Source of the DNA: Stratiolaelaps scimitus | Taxonomy: Eukaryota; Arthropoda; Arachnida; Mesostigmata; Laelapidae | DNA length: 64,000 nt | Assembly (NCBI GenBank): GCA_019614645.1 | Contig: JABWDB010000011.1 | Location: forward strand, 1,785,501 to 1,849,500 | Reading direction: 5' to 3' | In this document: positions 12,401-22,150 of the stretch, piece by piece | Layout: every line of letters starts with the position of its first letter | How positions within the stretch are numbered: position 1 is the stretch's first letter | Translations under genes and position numbers: made by a program | The notes under the pieces: generated by a model | Database searches by the model: none | Seen by the model: only the letters and a program-made list of their open reading frames with translations | Told to the model about the DNA's origin: nothing

Positions 12401-12863
12401 ATAGCCACAATATGATATGCTTACCTATTATATGTTTAACTGTCCTTGTGGACCGGATGTCCGCGCCGCATAGCCTCTCGACGACCACGTGGACACCCTT
12501 AGAAAGAAAACTGGGGCGTGCTTGGTCTACTGATGAGGGATTCGATCGAAACAGTGCTTTGTGTAGGCGGCCACATGCAATGCGCAATGCGCGACAACGT
12601 CTCATTGGCCTAGATTGCCCGTTGTTACAGCGGCGGCCGTTAGGACCCACTGTCTCAGGATCAACGACTCGGCCAACCGACTACAATGTAAACTTTTTCG
12701 GGCTAACTCTCAGCCAACATTTAACGTCCACGGTACCGCCTTCGCATACAACCGAATACAATCTGCCTCCGGTTAGCCTTCTTTACCTTGTACGAGCAGT
12801 GTCCTACCTTTGGAACGACTCCGGTCCGTCGTTGCTTCTGATCCACAACGTTCCAACAACGTT
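6420..12863. other. Long stretch with no supported gene
   Basis: The stretch mixes GC-rich and AT-rich DNA. It holds an AT-rich TATATA-like patch at 6905-6965 and G-runs at about 7547-7562. A pyrimidine tract of about 65 nt lies at 11636-11703, and a TA array is listed separately. A short ATG frame at 11873, preceded by an in-frame TAA, runs into a CATCG/GTAAGA donor-like site at 11969. That is too little to call an exon. No tRNA, rRNA or protein domain was recognised. Confidence 0.4.
12152..12175. repeat. (TA)n microsatellite
   Basis: A pure TA run of about 16 bases is followed by TAAATATAAAT. A second small TA patch lies at about 12310-12320. Confidence 0.8.
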
Positions 12864-13346
12864 ATGGATGAACCCTTGGTGAATCCTCAACTTTTGCGTC
12901 CTTTTGCCCCCGTCCCCATTACCTCAAATAAGAAGCGCAAAAGTTCCCCTGAAAGTCTTTCGACGACAGCGACTTCGCCACCGCTGTTAGGGAGCTGGCT
13001 TCGGCTGTCGTTCTTGCCTTTCTTCATTTCAGTTTCCGTGCTCTCTGCTTCTGCCTTTGAGCTACAACTCCGGCGCTTTGCTGTGGCAAAGCCTAAGCCA
13101 CCCCCCCCGATCCCCCGATCCCCCGTGTCGCCTATCCGGCATCTCGTTCTACTCATTCCGGCTGGCGTCCGGACGTACTTCCCGCCGGAAATAAAGTCTT
13201 TCCCCGTGCACCAAGTTGGACGCGCCTCCCACGCAGTCCTCGGCAGGACGCCGGCCTCGTCGGCCCCGAAGAAGGCCAGTTCGCGACTGACTGGATTCGT
13301 TTCGAGGCCGCTTCTCCTGCCCTGCCACCGCAGTTGCTTTGGCTGA
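12864..13346 (+). CDS. Alternative 160-aa ATG frame antisense to the above
   Basis: An ATG at 12864 opens 160 codons to a TGA at 13344. The N-terminal part is Pro-rich and carries a basic, NLS-like NKKRKSS at about residues 23-29. A hydrophobic segment lies at about 47-65 (WLRLSFLPFFISVSVLSAS). A Pro-rich, basic C-terminal half follows. A good acceptor-like sequence (TTCTTCATTTCAG, ending at about 13032) lies inside it, so a shorter exon is possible. It competes with the minus-strand exon candidate over the same bases. No family recognised. Confidence 0.2.
   Translation: MDEPLVNPQLLRPFAPVPITSNKKRKSSPESLSTTATSPPLLGSWLRLSFLPFFISVSVLSASAFELQLRRFAVAKPKPPPPIPRSPVSPIRHLVLLIPAGVRTYFPPEIKSFPVHQVGRASHAVLGRTPASSAPKKASSRLTGFVSRPLLLPCHRSCFG
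12923..13156 (-). CDS. Candidate first coding exon (78 codons), unrecognised
   Basis: The minus strand has an ATG at 13156 with G at -3. It opens 78 codons ending exactly in phase 0 at TTTGAG/GTAATG (intron begins at 12922). The translation is hydrophilic: a Gly-rich stretch at residues 12-22, then Lys/Glu/Ser-rich sequence (including AESTETEMKKGKNDSRSQ at about 38-55), then an amphipathic end (VVERLSGELLRFLFE). Codons mostly start with a purine, as expected for real coding sequence. A 160-codon plus-strand ATG frame overlaps it completely, and only one is likely to be real. I favour this strand because of the donor and codon pattern. No family recognised. Confidence 0.3.
13096..13126. repeat. 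Short (GATCCCCC)n tandem with C-runs
   Basis: A run of seven or more C is followed by two GATCCCCC-type units, embedded in the two overlapping frames described above. Such slippage-prone sequence can distort open frames. Confidence 0.6.
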
Positions 13347-14150
13347 GGTGCAACTCGAAGACTGGCCTGGGATGACTCCTCGAGTCGGCTCGAGGAGCCG
13401 CCGTGTCCGACTGAGTCCGAAGGTTCAGCACTGCGTCGGCGGGCGGCGGACAGCGGGCAGCCTCTTCTCTAGCAGCAGGTCGACGTCCTTCAAGCCACAA
13501 GAGGCAGTAGCAGCAACCAGCAGCCACTCAGCATCAAAGCCATGCAGCGGGAGAAAGAGCAACCAAAGCCCTGATGCTGCGATCTCGGCCTGTTTCTCTC
13601 TCTCTTTCTCTCCGTGCAGCAGTCCTCGTGTCTGCAGCGGTGGCTATTTGGTATTCCGAGGGCATCGAGGTGCGCGTGCGGTGGCTCGCCGCCCTGCCGC
13701 TGGTATCTTGGTAGCCGATGTTCCTCGGCCGGCGTTTCGCCGTCTCCCACCGACGACTCAAAGCCTGCTTCGTCCGAATCCCCCAGCCGCTGGTCCCTCG
13801 TGTCGGTCCCTCCGCCCCTCAGCCCTGCCGACTTTCCTTCGGACCTTCTTCTCTCGTTTGCCATGTTCGAGGCGGAGGCAAAAGCAGCGCCAACGCTGAC
13901 TGCAACAGTGATGCTTGCTGCACTACGGCCGGCCACTGGCGCCGCCACTGCTGTGCGGCATGATGCGAAATTTCAATTGCGATATCTTCGCTCCAGGTCT
14001 CGTGAGGGGTCGGAGCGAACCGGGATGGCGGGGAGCTGGCCGGAGTCTTTGCCGTAGCCTCCGTATATCCCCCCCCTTCTGCCTCTTACCACCTCCATCC
14101 CGACACAGCCCCGCGCCCTAGTTGGTTTCCTACTATTTCCTTCAATTCAG
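13347..14150. other. GC-rich island, no supported exon
   Basis: Several frames are open on both strands, with Ser/Arg/Pro-rich translations and CT runs at about 13595-13612. I saw no paired splice sites or domain. Confidence 0.35.
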
Positions 14151-14326
14151 ACCCTCGGAGCTCCCGATCGTCCAGCAGTTCCAAGTCCAGGGGACGGGAA
14201 CGGTCGCCATCCGGACTCCCCCCCGTCCAAGGCGGCCCATCCGCTGGTGCTCTGCGACCGGCAGTGGCCACCACTACAACTGCCCTTCATTCGTTTCGCG
14301 TTCTTCGCACTTCCGTTAGCTTCTCT
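14151..14326 (+). CDS. Candidate internal exon with RS-like sequence
   Basis: A strong acceptor (TTTCCTACTATTTCCTTCAATTCAG, ending 14150) opens a 176-nt segment that ends at TTCTCT/GTAAGC. One frame stays open throughout: two bases plus 58 codons. It begins with a run rich in Arg-Ser (RSSRSSSSKSRGRERSPSG at about codons 2-20), as in RS domains of splicing-related and other nuclear proteins, and ends in a less biased stretch. Both splice sites are visible. The RS resemblance could be a by-product of local composition. The frame continues open past the donor, so a retained or longer exon is also possible. Confidence 0.3.
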
Positions 14327-14817
14327 GTAAGCTCTGGACTAGCTGTAGCGGCTCTGAGGGAAAAGGCAAGATCCGAACAAGGTCCGGGCGTTCAGGGCGC
14401 ATCCCGGTGTCCCGCAAGCTCTCGCTGCTGCTGCAGGAGCACTCCTTCCGGAGCCCCGGACAGGGCTGCTTGCTCATCGTCTGTAGTGGCATTCGATGAG
14501 ATCCGCGGTGAGATCTACCGTGGATCGTGTTCCGGTGATAGTGTGTTTCGTGGTCGCTCGCCGAGTTCTCGAGCCACGAGCCCGCAATGGCATCGCCGCC
14601 GCCGCTGCTGCTGGAGCGCGGCTTGGTAACTTGGACCCACAGGCTACACTGGCTGTTAGCGCTCACTTCCGACTCAAGTTTCCGAGTTCTCCGCGGAACA
14701 GGGGGTTTGGGAGGCGGTGATTCGAGAAGACGAAAAGAAATAGGGGAGGAAAACTGTCCTTTTTTTGTCCTCTTCTTGTTTCAACATCTCTACCATCGCC
14801 ATTTCATTTCGCCGCAG

Positions 14818-14944
14818 ATACCCACTTAACACATATCGAACAAAAAGCCACTGCGATGGGAACCGCTGCCATAGAGAGTGTAGGCAAGGCGGCGGGGGCA
14901 GACGCCCAGGCCTCTGCTTGCAGTTCATTTACTTGTGTAGCTGA
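14818..14944 (+). CDS. Candidate terminal exon: Cys-rich peptide, cysteine pattern partly CS-alpha-beta-like
   Basis: A long pyrimidine tract ending TTTCGCCGCAG (14817) precedes a phase-1 frame of 41 codons to a TGA at 14942. Cysteines fall at residues 12, 17, 21, 33 and 40. They form CHREC (CxxxC) and GLC (GxC), two of the three hallmarks of CS-alpha-beta peptides such as arthropod defensins. The final CxC is incomplete: the frame reads C-S-stop where the last cysteine would be expected. No upstream exon with a signal peptide could be linked. It may be a decayed or truncated defensin-like exon, an unrelated Cys-rich exon, or coincidence in a TGC-rich region. Confidence 0.15.
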
Positions 14945-16629
14945 GGGCTGCTGTGAACACCGGCTACGCAGAGGAAAGACACGGGCCACCCGTGTTCGCG
15001 ACCTCCTGTAGGGTTCACCATAGAGAGAAGGTTATATGGGCAGAGCTAACTTTTCAGCGATTTCCCCTAAATACAGCATGAAAAAGTCTCGAAGAACAGG
15101 CTAATGCTGGGCCTGCCTCATCCATTTAACATCTACATTTGGATCTCAACTTGACAAACGCAAAGATTCATTCATCCGCCTACCGCTGAACGAATTCAAT
15201 ATTGACAATACCAATCACGTTCAGGCACAGGCCCTATGTAGTCGGTTACGCTGTCGAAGCCATTACCAATGTTTTGCACAACGGGTCGTTTCTTGATCTT
15301 ATCCATTATCTGTCAATGACCTTTCGACATCAGACGAGAAGGGGGCACAAACTTCCAGCAACACACCAGAATTCTAAACACGATGTTCAATCGAAAAAAA
15401 AAAACATTGTGGCATCGTGAAAGACGCAGCACAGTCAAAGACGAAGTGGACCAATTTCTCAGCGATTCTTCCAATCGCTGCCTTGGACCCTGCTTTGAGG
15501 TCGGCCCTACTGAGGAACTCATTCTTCAAGGATCACGACATCAAACCAACGGAACGATACGGCCATATATAATATATGTATGCGGAGTAATATACGCGCG
15601 TAATATGGCGGTTTTGCCCAGGCAAGCTTTGACCCCGCCCGCTACCGGTGGCATTCTGCCGAATGAACGCCGATCGGCAGTTGGTAGGTAGTCGCGAGTT
15701 GTTGCAGTGCTTCCTGTATGAGTTCCGGCTTTTTGTATGCGCCGCGGTACAGCAATGTAACCTGCAGGCAAATGATGTACAGTACAGCGACAATGTAAGC
15801 GGATGCAAGGGAATGATCCGAAGGGGAAATCGAGTTCGAAAAAGGGAGCAGGCCCGGAACCCGGGGAAAAAACGCGAATTGGCGAGAGCAAAACGCATCT
15901 GGGGCATCGAGGGCCAGCTTCTGTCGAGCATCGATCGGTGCAGCCATTCAACTTCATTTGAATGGCGCATGGATACCCTCCACGCTTTCGAAGACTGCCG
16001 ATCGTGTTACTGTATTGCCTAATGCGCGCGGCCGTCGACGTTATGCCCAGATGAGGGCGAACGTAGGACGCGTTGATCTGTAAGATTCTCGCTAGGCTCA
16101 CCGATAGCCCTGTCCATCACGTGAAAATAGGCCTACAGATGTGCGTGTGTATACGAAGTACGAACGGAACTCGAGGTACAGACGCTGCACCGCCCCGCAA
16201 GGCGGTACATAAATATGGTAGCATGGGGGGGGGGGTGTTTGCCAGCAGACAAAGGCCCATACGCATAGGTGCAGCATTGACCAGAACGACATCGCTGATG
16301 CCGATTAGATAAACAGGGAGTGAGGTGGCAGGCAGTCCGCCATCTCTGACGCACAAAAAGCGAGAGGAGCTCCGTCTGAAAAGTACTACATCCCTAGCCC
16401 GTAGCGTCCCCTCCTTCCTGGTGCGCCGGTTGCTGGTGCGTTAAGACGCTACTCACATAGCATGCCTAGGGACCACGTCCACATATCGCTACCGGGACGT
16501 CGACCGGACGCCACCGATGAAATGGCCCGCCGGATGGATTGCGTCACTGCGTTCGATGCCTGCGATAACAGCGGCTGAATTGCGAACTTACTGACGGGAT
16601 CTTGCCATCGGTAAGTTGACCACTCGTAG
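14945..16629. other. No supported gene
   Basis: Mixed-composition sequence with a short A-run near 15395 and an ATATAT patch near 15565. A G-run lies at 16226-16236, and a small stem-loop (CCGCC/GGCGG) at about 16191-16205. Several minus-strand frames are open at 15.5-16.1 kb without a supporting signal. Confidence 0.4.
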
Positions 16630-16713
16630 AAGGAGGAAGTTCCCCACCGCGCCATTCCCATCGACTTCCCCCAGCGCCAGCCGGTGAAAGCAGGCCACAA
16701 CAAGAAGTTGAAG
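16630..16713 (+). CDS. Candidate short exon, 28 (or 13) codons
   Basis: The segment ends at a good donor (TTGAAG/GTAAGG). After a TAG at 16627 its frame is open, with strongly C/G-ending codons: PHRAIPIDFPQRQPVKAGHN is the core and it ends KKLK. The acceptor is either CTCGTAG at 16629 (weak pyrimidine tract, 84 nt, phase 0) or the stronger CGACTTCCCCCAG at 16674, giving a 39-nt microexon in the same frame. The translation looks protein-like but I do not recognise it. A minus-strand frame across the same bases is also open, yet unusually Trp-rich and less credible. Confidence 0.3.
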
Positions 16714-19200
16714 GTAAGGTCGGTAACTTTGTTCGCGACCCGTGCGCGTTCAATGTGCTTGGCGTATTGTGATCACCGGCGGCGATCAGGAACAGCCACC
16801 GACGTTCGTTGCTTCCTTTTTCGCCAATGCAGACTCGCCCTTCTCCGCTGTACAGATATGACTTGCGCAACACTGATCGTTCATTACCAGCTATACTCTG
16901 GGAGACGTGATGGCTGATGGCCGATTCCGTAGTGATCGGCCAGAGAGTGGAGGGCCGTTCAGAGCTGAGCAGCTTTGAGTGGACTGGACTTAGGCTGATA
17001 CGCAGATAAGAAAAGCTGACGCCGCCTTCTGCAGGCTGTCTACCCATCGACCGAACAACGCCGGCCGAATATCTCTACGTTAGCCTCTTTCGCGTTGAGC
17101 TCTCGGCATCATCTTCGGTCAACATCGGTCATCTTCAACCTTAGAGAGCAGCAGCGCTTAGACGCGACGTAGACGACGGCAGCAGCAGTCGCACAGGCAA
17201 TGGTCTGAAGCGGCACGGGTTGACACGACGAGCACTAGAGTCATCGCTGTATCATTCGCTCCACCCGCTGGGCCGTCCGCCTCCACGAACGCCTATGTGA
17301 CCACCCACCCTCACCCTGGTACGCCCTAAAACGGAAGTGACCATCCAACAGACCAACTTCCGCTTTGATAGCGTCTCCTCCTCCTTGTCTCCGGCCGCCC
17401 CGCAGACTCCACTGCGACTCGAAGCTGTGACGGCCACCGGCTGGCTGCTTTGCCGGCTGGCTGACCGGTCTGATATTTCGAACTGCAGCCATTTTGGCAT
17501 TTCCCGCCCCTGACGTCGTTCGCAAACGGACGCCAGTGAACTTCGCCGCTTGGCTCGGACCACTTCTGGAGCGAAATATGTTTGCCTGGCTGATATCGGT
17601 GCACAAAAGCGTCTGTTGTTTACTGCTATTTCACAACAATGCTACATGTCGTGGGTACGCACATCGTGCGCGGAATGACGGGTTGCAGCGAACGCGAATG
17701 AGCACAGTGTGCAAATCGTGCCCTGGTCGTCCGTCTAACGGAACTTGAACTCGCCAAACAGAGTTCGGGTGGGCTCGCTCCGCTGTTCGACAAAATGTTG
17801 TGCCTATGTCGAGAAACGCATACACTACATTGAACCACACTGCGTCGTAGCGTACGACCCATCCATGAACAATCCGTACGATTCTATAATGTGTACGCAG
17901 TGGCCGACAGCACTGTGACAGCGGATATGACACAATGTGCCTTAAAAGCGAATAGAGGATGCAGCACAAGCAGATGGTAACTCGTATATGCTGTCACTTC
18001 GTTATGTAACACGAATTCAATATTACAATAACTATTCGCTATTAGTCGACATAGAGGCGATTAAATATGCATCAAGCGCAAAACTCAGACTGGGGCCTGT
18101 CAGTTGGCGAGACGACCGGTCAATGCCAGACGATCGCTATCGTGCACATAGTACTAAATAGTTACAATAGATAAGACAATATATGGTGGTATGATATCCA
18201 CGTATCTATATAAGTTACCTAACTGCTTAACTGCACACATAAACACGATCTCGAATGGCTAAAGCGAATTGGACGTAGTCCAGCAAGGCGAACTCATCAT
18301 CTACTTGCTTAATCGGCATCATCAATAATGAACGCGCCGTCAGATGTTCGGATCAACTCATTCGGAGAGAGCAAAACTGCCGCAGCGAACGGCCGTCGAC
18401 GCTGTACTAGCTGCGTCGCTGGTCTGCTTGTTACACAAGCGCGTCGGGCTGGTGCGCGGACGATTAATGTGAACGATTAATTTGATTTTTGGATCGATCG
18501 TTAGGCCTGCAGGACTGCAGGCACGATATACGATAGGCCGCCGCCTACGTCGCACATGTGATAGGACACATGAACGCTTCATGAGAGCATTGAGCTGCTG
18601 CGCCCCTGGTGCTATCTTCCCCCTAGACGTGCACGGCACGCACAGTATCACCATCGGGTGATATCGGTGGGCGCTTGCTTATTGTTCTGGTGCACTTTTG
18701 CCATTTGTCGGCTGCACCCCCTCCCCTTACATCGGCATTGTCAAACTTTGCCGTTCGGGATTGCCGCTTCGGTCAGCGGACAGAGATGGTCAGGCCGGTG
18801 TACACGCACCCAGATCATTGTATGCATCCCTGTATCTCACTGTGTGTTCGCGTATGTATGTACAATGATTCTCTTTGTTCCGCTGTTAATTCCACTAGTG
18901 CACATCAACAAGCTCCGCGCGGCGCAATCGCCTTTCGCCGGCTGGTCCAAGCTAATGATGGATCAGACGTGATGGCCGGGTGGCCAGACCATCGCGTCCG
19001 TGGACGACTGATCCGAACGGCCGAGGCGGCCGGCTTCGTCACCGACGATTCGCGGTGATGCGATGTGATCTTCGGCGCCGATTTGCAACATGCTGCTGGC
19101 GATTGTTGTTGAGCACGTGCTTGTCCGCGTCCCCGCTGTCCATAAGGGTGCGCTGTTCGCGCCACAGGGTGATCGTTGCCGGTACGTTCTGTCGAAGTAC
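16714..19200. other. No supported gene
   Basis: Frames of up to about 120 codons occur on both strands at 17.2-17.6 kb without splice support. The sequence is AT-rich at 17.95-18.35 kb. An 8-bp inverted repeat (GCCTGCAG/CTGCAGGC) lies near 18507-18526. Confidence 0.4.
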
Positions 19201-19249
19201 GATTATATATAATATATATATATATATATATATCTGTGCGTGTGTGTGT
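19201..19249. repeat. (TA)n plus (TG)n microsatellite
   Basis: A TA run at about 19205-19233 passes directly into a TGTGTG run up to 19250. Confidence 0.85.
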
Positions 19250-19250
19250 T

Positions 19251-19278
19251 GGTGTAACCGTTGTACTGTGGTTGTTCG
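19251..19278 (+). repeat. 28-bp direct repeat, copy 1
   Basis: The sequence starting GGTGTAACCGTTGTACTG is repeated at 19794-19821 with one mismatch (T/C) in 28 bp. It immediately follows the TA/TG microsatellite. The flanks of the two copies differ. Confidence 0.8.
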
Positions 19279-19793
19279 ACGGTGCGGGGCCAACATCTCG
19301 TACAAGATAAAAACGAAGAGATGCTATCAGCGTGCGCCGTTCAATCGGGTGGAGATGGTGGCGTCCGATCGAATTCATTGTTTTTCACCCGAGACGGCGA
19401 ATCGACCGCCGTGGCGGTACTGAACACCCAGCGTACGGGAGGATACCAAATTGGCAAAGACGTAAGCTGGCAGCGAACAAGGCAAAGTGGCTGGACCCGA
19501 TGGCTGTCGACTCGGCGGCAGGCTGAGAATTGCCACTTGGTGGCAGGGGAACTGTGATGAGATGGAACAGACGATTATGGTCGCTAACGAAGATTGAAAA
19601 ACTCTTCCTCTTGTATTCACGTGTGTGTGCGTGTTGTGCGTTTATGTGTGTGTGTGGAACAATTGCCTGTGAGTGGAAATATATGTGTCTGTGGTGCAGA
19701 GATGGCCACGCAGAACATGAGCGCGTGCCGGCGGGCAATGTCGAGTTGATCCGTTTCGGACGACTGAGCCACGCACGATGGTCCGATCATTCC

Positions 19794-19821
19794 GGTGTAA
19801 CCGTTGTACTGCGGTTGTTCG
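19794..19821 (+). repeat. 28-bp direct repeat, copy 2
   Basis: Second copy of the unit at 19251-19278, 543 bp downstream in the same orientation. Flanks on both sides are unrelated to those of copy 1, so this is not a simple long duplication. Confidence 0.8.
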
Positions 19822-21837
19822 TGGTCAAAACGTCGCTGGCTGCCTTTAGCCAAAGGGCGCTAGCGGACTGTCTTTTAATTGTGTCTAGCAGCTTCACGGG
19901 TAGACACTATTTTCAGCCGTCTTTCAACAGCAACAGAAGTAGTAGCGATAATAAAGGCAAAAGCATAGAATCTCTCTCGAGACGAGGCGGACCATAGCTC
20001 GGAACCTGAGCTACTGGAAATGAATGAATAAACGTATACTGTGTACTCATTGAGGTTATCTATTGAGGTTTGTGATGGACGTATGGATGAAGGATATAGT
20101 AATTATCACGTGTAGGCCAGGTAATGTACAACGTGAACTTGTAGCACTCGTTGGAATGGCGTTCATAACGCGACAAAGTGAACCCACATCATCCCTTCAC
20201 ATAGTAATAACCATAATAATAATACTAATAGTGAAATATTGCCATACTAATGATAATAACATCCACGTACGTGTATCAAATATGATAAATTTGCAGAAGA
20301 AACTAACAGAATACAGCACGTCACTCGCTTATCGGATGACACAGCAGTGACCTTTACAAGGGCTCTGTCCACCAAGTCCCGAGACGCTCTACCTAGATGC
20401 GCGTACGGCATAGACAATATAAAACGAATTATCCATAAAACGAATTCGCATTCGTATCCGTCGTCTCGTTTCGGTGACCCTGGCCCGACATCAACACAGA
20501 GAGACAGAGAGAGAGAGAGGAGAGAGAGATCAGTGCAGTCAAACAAGCCAAGTATCTCTTCCGTTACAACACATGCATCTAATTCCTTAGCTGCTATAGG
20601 CACGTACGCGTTGCCGACGTGGATTCGTCGTCGACGCCATGAAGACATTTGAATGCGTCGCACGTCATCAGTAACAACGGCGACAACAGCCGGATACCGG
20701 CAGAGGCGTAGAACGAGAGTGAATGCAAGAGAAGATCGAGAGAGAGCGAGAGAGAGAAATCAGCCTGCAGCAAATAGCTGTCAACGGCTAAAGGGGAAGA
20801 GATTTGGCCGCTGTTCTTCGGGAGGCGCGTACCCAGTGACCCAACCCGCTCAAGCTCGATTTTCCTTCCATCTTTGGCTGTTTCCTTGCGGCGGGCGTGC
20901 GTGCGAGCGACCCCACCCGTCCCCGGGCCGAACGCCCTCCTGCGTCGTCTTCTGTGTCGTCGTCCAAGATGTCGTCGAGATCTCGCCATCTTGCCATTGC
21001 GTGCCATTGGGAAACGAGCCGGCACCACGATGTAGCGTCCGTGCCCTCTTCGGCCTAGAGAGAATAGGCTGAGTCTGGCTGTACCACCCTCGCTTGCCTC
21101 GCTTGCCGTCCTGCATCGGTTCTTCCCAACGTTGCATTTGGCTTTAAGGCGCGCGCGCGCTGGTTCCACGCCATCATCGTGTGTGGCAGCAACACCAGGC
21201 GCAAGCTCAGGATTCGCCGGGGACAGATTTGCAGAGAGTTTCGAATTTCCAATTTTGTCCTCGCTGAGCCCTCGCGGCCTGAGTCACTGTGAGCTTGTGT
21301 CTGCAGTCACCATTGCTTTCACAAGCCCAGTCTAGAGCGGCCTTGAGTTAGACTATATAATGCAGGAAACGTCACTGCAATGAGAGGAACGTGAAGTACG
21401 TCCCTTATAAGAGCGGGAAACGCTGTTTTGCAGAGAGTGAGAGAGAGAGAGAATGATCGAAATGAGATCGAGCGCGATGCAACCCGACTTCAATATTGCA
21501 TAGAAGGCATACAGGGCAAAGTGCCACAACAACGGCAACGGCTAAACCAGGCGACAACCAGGAAGCATGACGGGCCATGGACGGTCCTCGCGTCCGAAGC
21601 ACCACGAGCCGAACCCCAGTAAAGAGCAAGAGAGCCTGTAAGGCCTGGTAGGGTGTCCAGTTCCACGGACAAGGAGTCTTGGGCGTACCATCGATGTAAG
21701 AAAATCTTCTTGCGGGCGTCTTCGGAGCTAGCTTACCCCCTCCCCGAAAAAACCATTACCCATCAAGGAAAGATAACGGGGAATTGGTGCAATTTGACTC
21801 CTATTCACCCGCTGCATTCTGGCCACAAAGAAGACTT
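19822..21837. other. No supported gene
   Basis: Contains an AATAAA at 20027-20032 followed by a small ATTGAGGTT duplication (20050-20070), an AT-rich patch at 20210-20300, and GA runs at about 20497-20530, 20738-20756 and 21437-21452. A 191-codon minus-strand frame at 20.6-21.2 kb has an Arg-rich core and no supporting signal. Confidence 0.4.
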
Positions 21838-22150
21838 AGAAATTCAAATTCAAATTCAAATTCAAACAAATGTTTATTGACGGAACTGCTATATACATGC
21901 TTAAGTTCTCGAAGATCGAAGATTTCTGGGGCCGACGCGACTTTTATCTCCAGCACGCTACCGTCATTGCCGCGCATTCCCCTTCGACAGGCATGACCTT
22001 TTTTGCTTTCGTTGGCGGCTGAAAGCCCCCAGCCGTTTTCCCACCGATCAGAAGACACTTCTCGGCACTTATCCATGTTATGGCATTAGTACAAGGAATA
22101 TCGGGATGACCTGATTTCGCGAACCTGCATAGCGCTCGCGAAACTAACAT
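21838..22150 (-). mobile_element. Fragment resembling the 3' end of a non-LTR retroelement
   Basis: Read on the minus strand, an ATG frame at 22150-21944 codes for 68 residues, including NAITWISAEKCLLIGGK. It is followed by AT-richer sequence, an AATAAA (about 21875) and then four to five copies of a TTTGAA hexamer (21838-21867). A short tandem tail at the 3' end is typical of several LINE clades. Part of the coding segment recurs at 60.3 kb on the same strand (28 of 32 bases, ISAEK conserved), which shows it is a dispersed repeat. I cannot assign the clade. The 5' end and target-site duplication were not found. Confidence 0.4.
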
